This document shows positions 24,885 to 32,041 of a DNA stretch of 32,041 nucleotides, piece after piece. The notes under the pieces were generated by a model. It was not told the DNA's origin, did not search any database, and saw only the letters and a list, made by a program, of their open reading frames with translations. Every line of letters begins with the position of its first letter. The stretch's first letter is position 1. Both the position numbers and the translations under genes were made by a program. This DNA comes from Gammaproteobacteria bacterium (lineage in GTDB: Bacteria; Pseudomonadota; Gammaproteobacteria; Steroidobacterales; Steroidobacteraceae): contig DAHUXE010000034.1 in assembly GCA_027307325.1 (NCBI GenBank), positions 1-32,041 on the forward strand. Reading direction: 5' to 3'.

Positions 24885-27800
24885 TTGTTGTATGCCATCG
24901 GAAGGCTGAGGCTGCTGCCGCGCCCGCTGCCACTCTGGGCGGGCGTACTGCTGCTCTTTCTCGCTTACGTCCTGCCCGCGGCAGCGATGCTCCTGTACGC
25001 GGAGCACGTGGTGAGCGCGCGCGTCACGGCGAACCTCTTCCCGCTCCCGTGGCTGGCCGACGGCATCGCGGTGAGCCTCATGCTGCTGTGGGGCGCACGC
25101 ACCTGGCCCGGCGTGTTCCTCGGCTCGCTCTTCGTCTGGGGGCTGCTGCGCGGCGATCCGGCGGTCCTCGTCGGCGTCGATGCGGCCGGCGAGACGCTGA
25201 GTGTGGTCATGATCGTGCACATCATGCGCGCGTGGCATTTCCGGGGGCAGCTCGAGCGCCTGGCCGATCCGTTGATCCTGCTCGCGGCCGCCCTGGCGGG
25301 CCGGATCGTCGCTGCCTTCGCCGACATCGTCGGATGCATGGCGGGCGTTTGGCTCACGCCTCACGACCTCCCTGCCGAGTATCTGCGCGCGCTGACTCTG
25401 CCGGGCACGCTCACGCCGGCCGTGACATCGGAGCTCGTCTCGACCCTCGCGCGCTGGCAGCTCAACGCGCTGGCGGGGATCGTGCTCATGGTCCCGCCGC
25501 TGCTCGCGAGCCCCATCCGGCTGCGGCGCGCCGCGCGCAAGCGCTCGCCGGCGCTCGCGAGCCTCTGCGTGCTGTCGCTCGCCTGGTGTGCGCTTACGTT
25601 CGAGGTGTCGCGTGCCGAGGCGTCATGGTTGCTGCTGCTCGCCGCGCTGATGCTGGTCGCCTGGGCCGCCGTCGATTTCGGCTCCCTGATGGCAGCTCTG
25701 TGCACGCTGCTGTTCTCATGCGCAGCCGCGGTCTCCTTCTGTCAGGGGGTCGGCCCGCTCGCGAGCGCCGACGTGCCTGCCGGTCTCGCGGCTACCTGGG
25801 GCTTCATCGGACTGCTGTGCTGCGTGAGCCCGATACTGACCGTGCTGCTGAGCGCCCGGCGCGATAACGACCGGCGGCTCACGGTTCTGGCCGAGCGCTA
25901 CCGCTCGCTGTTCACCGCCAATCCGACCCCGGTATGGGTCGCCGACGCGCAGGCCGGAAGCATACTCATGGCCAACGTCGAGGCGGTCCGCCGCTACGGT
26001 TACAGCGAGGCCGAGTTTCTCGGCATGAAGATGGCGGACCTCACCGCGGACACCTGCCGCCATGCCGAACTGCCGCCCCCCGATGGCAGGCTGGTGGCTG
26101 CGCCGCTCGTGAGACATCGCACCCGCGATGGCCGGGTCATCGACGTCGAGCTGGTGGCGACGCCGCTCGAGCTCGACGGCCGGCCGGTCAATCTCCTGTA
26201 CGCCGTCGACATGACCGATCAGCAGCACCTGCGGCGGCGTCTGCTCGCGGCGGCCAACCGAGAGGCGAGCCGGCTGTCGCAGCGACTGAACGACGGCGTC
26301 GGTCAGCTGCTCGCCACCATCGCGAACGGCTCCGCGGAACTGCTGCAGCGTACCGAGGCTGCGACGGTGCTCGAGCCGTCCGACCTGGCTCGCCTGCTGG
26401 AATTGACCGACCACGCACAACAGGCGGAGTCGATCCTCTATCAGCTCACCGCCGCCGTCTCGCCTGTCGACGACAGCCAGGGCGATGGCCCGCCGTCGAA
26501 GCCGGCGCCGGCAACCACGGCGGCCAGGGCGAGGGCCTCGGGCAGTGAGCTGCAGGAGAGCGGCCGGGCGCGAGCTGCACCGCTCCCCTGGTTCCGCCGT
26601 CCACTGCTCGGGCTGGCGATCGTCGCCGCCTGCTGGGGTGGTGGTGCGATCTCCTACCTGCTCGCCAGCGCCCACAATTCCGGATTCACCTACGCCGACG
26701 CAGGGCTCGCCGTGCCTTCGCTCCTGACGGGAGTCGCGGTCGCGGCGTTGCTGCTCGGCGGCGCGCGAGTCTGGCTGCCCGTTTTCATCGGCACGGCCTT
26801 GTGCCGCTTCAGCCTGATCGGGGAGCCGCTGCCGGCCGCCCTGCTGTTCTCCGCCATCTACACCGTGGCCGCGTACGGCGTCGTCGCGCTGCTCGGGCGC
26901 TGGCGCTTCGCACCGAGCCTGGAGCGCTGGCAGGACCCGCTGATGCTGTGCGCCGCGGCGGTCCTCGGCTGGACGGCGGAGACGGTAGCGAGCCTGGCCG
27001 CGGGTACCCTGCTGGTCTCGGTCCGCGCCGAGATGGCCCCCGGGGTGGCGGCACTCTTCTCGTGTCGCCACTCGTCGGGCGCATGCATCACGCCGGCGCT
27101 GCTCGCGGCCTTCCTCCGCTGGTGGCTCGATGGCGTCGCCGGCATCGTGCTGCTGGTCCCGACTCTGACGCTGCCCATGACGCTGCGCCGCGCCGTCAGG
27201 CAGACGCCCGGCGAGCTCCTCGCCTGGTGTCTGTGCCTCGTCGGCTGGGGACTGCTGCTGCTCGAGGTAACCAATTCGAAGATAGTGCTGCCTCTCCTGA
27301 CATTGAGCATTCTGCTGGTCATGTGGGCCGGTGCGCGCCTCGGCGTTGCGCTCGCCTCGCTCGGCACTCTGATGTGCGCCATGGCCGCGGTGGCGGGGTT
27401 CGCCACGCACCGCGGAGCGATCGCCACGCAGGAGGCGCAAACCGGGGTCGCCTACGTATGGGGCTTCATCGGGGTCCTGAGCGTCGTCAGCCTGTCTCTG
27501 GCCGCGCTGCTCGCCGAGCACGACCGGCGGCGTCGCGAGCTCGGCGCGGTCAATCAGCGCTATCGCGGGCTCTTCCAGGGAGATCCGCGGCCGCTGTGGG
27601 TACACGACGCGCGCACCGGACAGATACTCGAGGCGAACGAGCCTGCGGCGCGGGCCTACGGCTACTCCGTCGCGGAGTTCGCCGCAGTCAACGTCACGCG
27701 CTTGCTCGCGCCCGGAGTGCGTCACGCGGTGCTCGAGAGCCCTGAAGACGGTGCGGTTGGGCCGCTCGCGATGAAGCACTTCAGGAAATCCGGCGACAGC

Positions 27801-28493
27801 ATGGACGTAGAGGTATGGTCGTATGGGACCTTCCTGGCCGGCCGCCGGGTGAGCATCTGCTTCGCTCACGATGTGACCGAGCGCAACACGCTGCGGCGTC
27901 TGCTGTTCGATCGGGCCGAGCTCGAGCGGCGCGAGCTCGGCGCGGAGCTGCGCCGCGCCCTGTCCGGGCCGCTGGCGGAGCTGCGAATCGTGGCCCACAA
28001 GCTGATGCTGGAGGCCCGGCGGCGGGGGGCCGCGGCGCGGATGCGCGAGCTGCTCGAGTCGCTCGCGCGGCAGGCGCGGCGCGCCGCCGACCACTGCTGC
28101 CAGGTCGCACACCGCCTCTCACCGCTGCAGGCCTCGCAGGGCGATCTCCTGGCGGCGCTGCAGGCGATGGGGCGCGGCACGGCGCCCGTCGAGATCAGCG
28201 TCGCCGGGGAGGTGCCGCTGGAGCTCGACCAGCAGAAGTCGGAGCATCTTTACAGCCTGCTCAACGAAATTCTGACCGCCTGCCCGCCGGGCCGCGAGGG
28301 GAACGTACACGTGTCCCTCAGCAGCTACGGCCACACACTTCGCGTGGCGGTCGACGCGAATCTCCGGCCGTCCGGCACCGCTCCGGCAACCAGCCTGGCA
28401 CGGCAGCCCTCGGTCCTGCTGCGGGCCAGGGCCATGGGCGCACGCCTGTGGGAGCGCTCGCACCTGCGGCTGGTCTGCGACTACCCGCTGTGA
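24885..28493 (+). CDS. Duplicated MASE1-PAS membrane sensor with degenerate histidine-kinase modules
   Basis: 1202 residues, built as two related halves. Half 1: MASE1-like multi-helix membrane region (about 18-325), PAS domain (about 339-450), then a kinase-dimerisation-like helix. Half 2: a second MASE1-like region (about 568-880), a second PAS domain (about 893-1000), a similar helix, and a C-terminal remnant of an HATPase domain (about 1070-1201). In histidine kinases of the NarX/LiaS type the phosphoacceptor sits in ELHDxxGQ; here half 1 has RLNDGVGQ with Asn469 and half 2 has ELRRALSGP with Arg1023. The ATP-binding remnant lacks a usable N-box (NEILTACPPG) and G-box (DANLRPSG). So it senses at the membrane but should not autophosphorylate; it may work through partner proteins. 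Start TTG 24885 (TTG 24888 also possible), weak GAGAG site upstream. No response regulator is adjacent. The 180 bases before it hold no clear feature. Confidence 0.85.
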   Translation: MLYAIGRLRLLPRPLPLWAGVLLLFLAYVLPAAAMLLYAEHVVSARVTANLFPLPWLADGIAVSLMLLWGARTWPGVFLGSLFVWGLLRGDPAVLVGVDAAGETLSVVMIVHIMRAWHFRGQLERLADPLILLAAALAGRIVAAFADIVGCMAGVWLTPHDLPAEYLRALTLPGTLTPAVTSELVSTLARWQLNALAGIVLMVPPLLASPIRLRRAARKRSPALASLCVLSLAWCALTFEVSRAEASWLLLLAALMLVAWAAVDFGSLMAALCTLLFSCAAAVSFCQGVGPLASADVPAGLAATWGFIGLLCCVSPILTVLLSARRDNDRRLTVLAERYRSLFTANPTPVWVADAQAGSILMANVEAVRRYGYSEAEFLGMKMADLTADTCRHAELPPPDGRLVAAPLVRHRTRDGRVIDVELVATPLELDGRPVNLLYAVDMTDQQHLRRRLLAAANREASRLSQRLNDGVGQLLATIANGSAELLQRTEAATVLEPSDLARLLELTDHAQQAESILYQLTAAVSPVDDSQGDGPPSKPAPATTAARARASGSELQESGRARAAPLPWFRRPLLGLAIVAACWGGGAISYLLASAHNSGFTYADAGLAVPSLLTGVAVAALLLGGARVWLPVFIGTALCRFSLIGEPLPAALLFSAIYTVAAYGVVALLGRWRFAPSLERWQDPLMLCAAAVLGWTAETVASLAAGTLLVSVRAEMAPGVAALFSCRHSSGACITPALLAAFLRWWLDGVAGIVLLVPTLTLPMTLRRAVRQTPGELLAWCLCLVGWGLLLLEVTNSKIVLPLLTLSILLVMWAGARLGVALASLGTLMCAMAAVAGFATHRGAIATQEAQTGVAYVWGFIGVLSVVSLSLAALLAEHDRRRRELGAVNQRYRGLFQGDPRPLWVHDARTGQILEANEPAARAYGYSVAEFAAVNVTRLLAPGVRHAVLESPEDGAVGPLAMKHFRKSGDSMDVEVWSYGTFLAGRRVSICFAHDVTERNTLRRLLFDRAELERRELGAELRRALSGPLAELRIVAHKLMLEARRRGAAARMRELLESLARQARRAADHCCQVAHRLSPLQASQGDLLAALQAMGRGTAPVEISVAGEVPLELDQQKSEHLYSLLNEILTACPPGREGNVHVSLSSYGHTLRVAVDANLRPSGTAPATSLARQPSVLLRARAMGARLWERSHLRLVCDYPL

Positions 28494-28523
28494 GCGGCGC
28501 GACGGCGTACACTAACGGCCGTC

Positions 28524-29633
28524 GTGAAGCTGCGCTACAAGATACTGGGCGCCCTGGCGGTCGTCATCGCCGCCGGCGTGGTGACTCTGGTGCTGGTCAT
28601 GAGCCACACGGCTCCATGCGGCGCGGCGCCAGCGCTGCCCGCTGGTGCCACGGTCATGAAGGGGATCGAGCGCGGCTGCTACGGGCCGCCCGAGGTCCTC
28701 AGGTATGCGGACCTCGCCAAGCCGACCCCGGCCGACGACGAAGTCCTGGTCCGGGTGCACGCGGCTTCGGTGAACCCGCTCGACTGGCACTACGTGGAAG
28801 GCACGCCCTACCTGGTGCGCATCGACGCGGGCTTCGGCAGACCTGAGAACCCGCGTCTCGGCGTCGACTTCGCCGGCACGGTCGAGGCCGTGGGCAAGAG
28901 CGTCAGGCGCTTCAAGCCGGGCGACGAGGTATTCGGCGGAAAATTCGGCGCGTTCGCCGAATACGTCACCGTGCGCGCGGAGCGGGCGATCGCGCCGAAG
29001 CCCGGCAACGTGAGCTTCGAGCACGCCGCCGCGGTGCCCATCGCGGCGCTCACCGCACTGCAGGCGCTGCGCGACCGCGGCCACGTCAAGGCGGGGCAAA
29101 AGGTGCTGATCAACGGCGCCTCGGGCGGCGTCGGTACGTTTGCCGTGCAGATCGCCAAGGCCTACGGCGCCGAGGTTACCGGCGTGTGCAGTACCAGGAA
29201 CCTCGAGCTGGTACGCTCGCTCGGCGCCGATCACGTGATCGACTACACCCGCGAGGACGTCACCCGCAGCGGTGAGCACTACGACCTCATCATCGACAAC
29301 GTCGGCACGCACTCGGTGTCGGACTACCGGCGCGTCATGAGCCCCCACGGCCTCTATGTGATGATCGGCTCCGCCACCACTGGCCACTGGTTCGGGTGGC
29401 TGGAGATTCCGCTCGAGGCCTGGATGCTCTCTCCCTTCATGAGCCAGAAGTTCGGCATGATGCTGGCCGAGCTCAACAAGGACGACCTCGCCGTGCTCGG
29501 CGAGCTCATGCAGTCCGGCAAGGTAACGCCGGTCATCGACCGGACCTACAAGCTGAGCGAGACCGCCGCGGCGCTGCGCTACCTCGAGACGGGTCACGCG
29601 CGCGGCAAGGTCGTGCTGACAGTCGCGCCGTAG
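28524..29633 (+). CDS. Membrane-anchored zinc-less MDR (quinone oxidoreductase/alcohol dehydrogenase-like) protein
   Basis: 369 residues. Residues about 7-26 form one hydrophobic helix followed by a Cys-containing stretch, giving an N-terminal anchor or uncleaved signal. The rest is a medium-chain dehydrogenase/reductase: VLVRVHAASVNPLDWHYVEG, GVDFAGTVEAVG, FKPGDEVFG, and the NAD(P)-binding VLINGASGGVGTFAVQIAKAYGAEV. The structural-zinc cysteines of classical alcohol dehydrogenases are absent, as in quinone oxidoreductases. It would reduce quinones or enones with NAD(P)H if the catalytic part faces the cytoplasm. Export would make NAD(P)H use puzzling. GTG 28524 is 30 bases after the MASE1 gene; a possible -10 box (TACACT) lies in that gap. 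Confidence 0.9.
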   Translation: MKLRYKILGALAVVIAAGVVTLVLVMSHTAPCGAAPALPAGATVMKGIERGCYGPPEVLRYADLAKPTPADDEVLVRVHAASVNPLDWHYVEGTPYLVRIDAGFGRPENPRLGVDFAGTVEAVGKSVRRFKPGDEVFGGKFGAFAEYVTVRAERAIAPKPGNVSFEHAAAVPIAALTALQALRDRGHVKAGQKVLINGASGGVGTFAVQIAKAYGAEVTGVCSTRNLELVRSLGADHVIDYTREDVTRSGEHYDLIIDNVGTHSVSDYRRVMSPHGLYVMIGSATTGHWFGWLEIPLEAWMLSPFMSQKFGMMLAELNKDDLAVLGELMQSGKVTPVIDRTYKLSETAAALRYLETGHARGKVVLTVAP

Positions 29634-29668
29634 TCCGGGTGGGCCTTCATTGTCATGGGGAAAGCGGA

Positions 29669-30592
29669 TTGAGCCCGCTGCCTGAGATAGCGGCGCGGCT
29701 CGCGCCACGAGGTGCTCTGGTACTGCTCCTGGCCTGTGCCGCGACTGCCGCGGCAGCCGCGCCGGCGAACGCACCGCGGTCAGCGCCCCCGGGCGCGGCC
29801 CGCCGGCCCGGATTCGCGCCGCTGCCGAAGGTCGCCTCACCCAGGCTGTACGTGATCGACTGCGGAACCCTGGTCTACAACCGGCCCGAGGACTACCAGC
29901 TCTCGCGCGACGAGGTGGCCGACACCAATATGTCGGTGCCCTGCTTCCTGGTGATCCACCCCAGAGGAATCCTGCTCTTCGATACCGGGCTCTCCGATCG
30001 GCTGGTCGGCCGGCCGCTGTGGGAGAACGTCGACGGTGGTTACGGGCAGATCAAGTTCACCAGCCTGCGCGGCCAGCTGGCCGACATCGGCGTGACGCCC
30101 GCGGACATCACCTACCTCGCGATCTCGCACTCGCACTGGGACCATGTCGGTAACGCCAACGATTACGCGGGCTCGACCTGGCTGGCGCAGAAAGCGGAGC
30201 TCGACTTCATGTTCGCCGCCAACGCGGATCCCGCCTATCTCGCGCTCTACGCGGCTCTCGCCCGCGCCCCTAAGGAAGTCTTCGTCGGCGACCGCGACGT
30301 CTTCGGCGACGGCACGGTGATTCTCAAGTTCACTCCGGGGCACACCCCGGGGCACCAGGCACTCTACGTGAAGCTCGCGCGAACCGGCGGCGTCGTGATC
30401 TCCGGGGATCTGTGGCATTACGCCGAGGAGCGCACGCTGCGCCGCATGCCGAAGGAGGAAGAGACGACCGGCACCGCGCAGTCCCGCGAAATGATCGAGC
30501 GCTTCCTGAAGGAGAAGAACGCGCAGCTCTGGATCTGCCACAGCACGGCGTTCTTCAGGAACGCGATCAAGTCGCCCGGCTGGTACGACTGA
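29669..30592 (+). CDS. Exported metallo-beta-lactamase-fold hydrolase, N-acyl-homoserine lactonase type
   Basis: 307 residues from TTG 29669, chosen because GGGG AAAG (29657-29664) lies just upstream and the resulting N-terminus is a signal peptide; a GTG at 29639 adds ten polar residues. The core LVLLLACAATA could be a lipobox (LLAC) or a normal cleavage site further on. The di-zinc site is complete: HSHWDH (His154, His156, Asp158, His159), His225 in GHTPGH, Asp247 in SGDLWH and His291 in CHSTAFF. Spacing and the NRPEDY and DTGLSD segments resemble AttM/AiiA-type AHL lactonases, enzymes that open quorum-signal lactones. A periplasmic or lipid-anchored location differs from the cytosolic classic members. 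The true substrate may be another lactone or ester. Confidence 0.88.
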   Translation: MSPLPEIAARLAPRGALVLLLACAATAAAAAPANAPRSAPPGAARRPGFAPLPKVASPRLYVIDCGTLVYNRPEDYQLSRDEVADTNMSVPCFLVIHPRGILLFDTGLSDRLVGRPLWENVDGGYGQIKFTSLRGQLADIGVTPADITYLAISHSHWDHVGNANDYAGSTWLAQKAELDFMFAANADPAYLALYAALARAPKEVFVGDRDVFGDGTVILKFTPGHTPGHQALYVKLARTGGVVISGDLWHYAEERTLRRMPKEEETTGTAQSREMIERFLKEKNAQLWICHSTAFFRNAIKSPGWYD

Positions 30593-30604
30593 GAGCCTCA
30601 GCCG

Positions 30605-31603
30605 ATGGAGTACCTGCGCTTCGGGCCGACGGCTCTGCGAGTCTCCCAGCTTTGTCTCGGCACCATGTCCATGGGGAGCTCCGCCTGGAAGGGCTGGGTT
30701 CTCGATGAGCCGGACTCCCTGCCGCTACTGCGGCGCGCCCTCGAGCTGGGCATCAACTTCTTCGACATGGCCGACTGGTATTCGCTCGGCCGCAACGAGG
30801 AGGTCGTCGGCCGGAACCTCCTCCAAATGACCGCGCGCGAGCAGCTGGTGCTGACGACCAAGGTGTTTTACCCGATGAGCGACGACCCTCGCGACCGCGG
30901 CCTGTCGGCTGAGCACATCGCGGCCTCGATCGACCGTTCGCTGAGGCGCATCGGCAGCGACTACGTCGATCTGTACGTCATCCACGCCTTCGACGCGGAA
31001 ACGCCCATCGAGGAGACGATGGAGGCGCTGCACGCCACCGTCCGCGCCGGCAAGGTCCGTTATCTCGGCGCGTCCACCATGTATGCCTGGCAGTTTGCCG
31101 AGATGAACCACGCGGCCGCGCTGCACGGCTGGACGCCGTTCGTCAACATGCAATGCCAGTACAACCTGCTGTACCGCGAGGAAGAGCGCGAGATGTTCCC
31201 CTACTGCCGTGATCAGGGGATTGCCGTCACGACCTTCAGTCCGCTGGCGCGCGGCTTCCTGGCGCGCACCGTCACCCGCACCGCGCGCACGGCCCACGAC
31301 CTCTACCAGGGGTTCTACGGCGACGAGATCGATCGCGAGATCGCACGGCGGGTGCGCGAGGTGGCCGCACGGCGCAACGTGAGCACCTCGCACGTGGCGC
31401 TCGCCTGGGTCGCAGGCAGCCCGAATCACAATGTTCCGATCGTGGGTGCCTCGAAGACGCAGCAGCTCGAGGTGGCCGTGGAGGCGCTGGCGCTCGAGCT
31501 CGACGCCGCAGAACGGAGCTTCCTCGAGGCGCCCTACCGCCCGCGCGATGAGATCAACGACTACAACCCGGTGCGGCGCCCGCGCGCGCTGTCTGCGGAC
31601 TGA
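30605..31603 (+). CDS. Aldo/keto reductase
   Basis: 332 residues, usual for the family. The catalytic tetrad is visible: Asp54 and Tyr59 in FDMADWYS, Lys86 in TTKVF and His127 in YVIHAFD. The NAD(P)H-binding C-terminal segment is PIVGASKTQQLE. These TIM-barrel enzymes reduce aldehydes and ketones with NADPH in the cytoplasm; the sequence resembles the YajO/potassium-channel beta-subunit branch (FSPLARGFL, LGASTMYAWQF). The usual DTADxYG signature is changed to DMADWYS. ATG 30605 is 12 bases after the lactonase stop, suggesting co-transcription. The substrate is unknown. Confidence 0.94.
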   Translation: MEYLRFGPTALRVSQLCLGTMSMGSSAWKGWVLDEPDSLPLLRRALELGINFFDMADWYSLGRNEEVVGRNLLQMTAREQLVLTTKVFYPMSDDPRDRGLSAEHIAASIDRSLRRIGSDYVDLYVIHAFDAETPIEETMEALHATVRAGKVRYLGASTMYAWQFAEMNHAAALHGWTPFVNMQCQYNLLYREEEREMFPYCRDQGIAVTTFSPLARGFLARTVTRTARTAHDLYQGFYGDEIDREIARRVREVAARRNVSTSHVALAWVAGSPNHNVPIVGASKTQQLEVAVEALALELDAAERSFLEAPYRPRDEINDYNPVRRPRALSAD

Positions 31604-31619
31604 GGCTTCCCGGGTCCGC

Positions 31620-32041
31620 TCAGCTCCTGAGCCACGGGCTGTCCTCCCGGATCTCGATCAGCGTCGGGCGGTCCGCGCCGAGCGCATCGCGCACCGATTG
31701 CGCGAGATGCTCGGCGCCGGCGGCACGGAGGGCGTGGCAGCCGAGGCTGTGCGCCAGGCCGGGGAAGTCGGGACTACGCGGCTCGACGCCGATGCGGGGA
31801 ATCTGCCGCTCGTCCATTCCATCCGCGATCGCCTTGAGCGCGTCGTTGTTCCACGCGATCACGGGAAGGGCGAGGCGCTCTTCGGCTGCCGTGGCGAGCT
31901 CATTGACCGTGAACATGATCCCGCCGTCGCCGGCGACCGCCATCACCGGCCGCCGCGGCGCGCCGATCTTGGCGCCGATGGCGAGCGGCACGGCGAAGCC
32001 GAGCGCGCAGTAGTTTCCGGAGTAGTACCAGCAGCGCTCCA
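31620..32041 (-). CDS. Thiamine-diphosphate-dependent enzyme, C-terminal part (5' end outside window)
   Basis: Partial: 140 residues of the C-terminal TPP-binding domain, reading on the minus strand from the right edge; the open frame continues past base 32041, so its beginning is missing. The TPP/Mg motif is clear: GDGGIMFTVNELATA, ending in NND 24-28 residues after GDG. The preceding WYYSGNYCALGFAVPLAIGAK is the usual substrate/cofactor loop of acetolactate-synthase-like decarboxylases. The sequence around EPRSPDFPGLAHSLG and PTLIEIREDSPW resembles 2-oxo-acid decarboxylases of the AruI (guanidino-oxopentanoate) kind more than housekeeping IlvB, but this is a weak call. It converges on the aldo/keto reductase with 16 bases between stops. 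Confidence 0.88.
   Translation of the reverse strand, partial: ERCWYYSGNYCALGFAVPLAIGAKIGAPRRPVMAVAGDGGIMFTVNELATAAEERLALPVIAWNNDALKAIADGMDERQIPRIGVEPRSPDFPGLAHSLGCHALRAAGAEHLAQSVRDALGADRPTLIEIREDSPWLRS

Noticed and set aside
25716-28112. 798-codon open frame on the minus strand opposite the MASE1 gene
   Set aside because: Arg/Gln/His-rich translation without domain features; codon-bias shadow of the sensor gene.

Overview
The window is high-GC, tightly packed DNA with many ATG/GTG/TTG starts, short gene overlaps (GTGA, ATGA, TAGTG) and weak Shine-Dalgarno sites. Gene content (multiheme cytochrome with outer-membrane barrel partner, azurin, YehZYXW-type osmoprotectant importer, heterotetrameric sarcosine oxidase, MASE1 sensor) fits a free-living, respiring proteobacterium, most likely a gammaproteobacterium or relative. 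This taxonomic call is inference from gene families. I saw no tRNA, rRNA, CRISPR array, transposase or integrase.

Left end (1-6512), envelope electron transfer: a multiheme c-type cytochrome cut by the window edge, a large SPOR/TPR/beta-barrel outer-membrane protein, a small secreted protein of unknown function, a monoheme cytochrome-barrel fusion resembling Cyc2 but interrupted by an in-frame TAG, and a complete azurin. Together they look like parts of an outer-membrane electron conduit with a periplasmic copper carrier. The broken cytochrome means part of the route may be non-functional or misread.

Middle (6509-13372): a PhyH-family Fe(II)/2-oxoglutarate dioxygenase converges on azurin. 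Divergent from it is a 571-residue protein with an N-terminal SLOG nucleotide-sensing domain and two C-terminal two-helix membrane units (SLATT-like), the best candidate here for an undescribed conflict or nucleotide-signal effector. Then come a small proline-rich membrane protein, a pyrrolysine-free MttB-family methyltransferase, two REP-like palindromes, a PhnD-like binding protein without a signal peptide, and a fatty-acid-desaturase-family membrane enzyme preceded by a short leader ORF with a perfect Shine-Dalgarno.

Methylamine/betaine block (13373-24704): yehZYXW (minus strand) imports glycine-betaine-like solutes. Divergent from it, soxB-soxD-soxA-soxG and a dimethylglycine/sarcosine dehydrogenase-like flavoprotein are translationally coupled and would oxidise N-methylglycines to glycine, passing one-carbon units to tetrahydrofolate. 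The MttB homologue about 2 kb beyond the importer may act on a related methylated amine.

Right end (24885-32041): a 1202-residue internally duplicated MASE1-PAS protein whose two kinase-like segments have lost the phosphoacceptor histidine, a membrane-anchored MDR oxidoreductase, an exported metallo-beta-lactamase-fold hydrolase of the AHL-lactonase type, an aldo/keto reductase, and on the minus strand the C-terminal part of a thiamine-diphosphate enzyme cut by the window edge.
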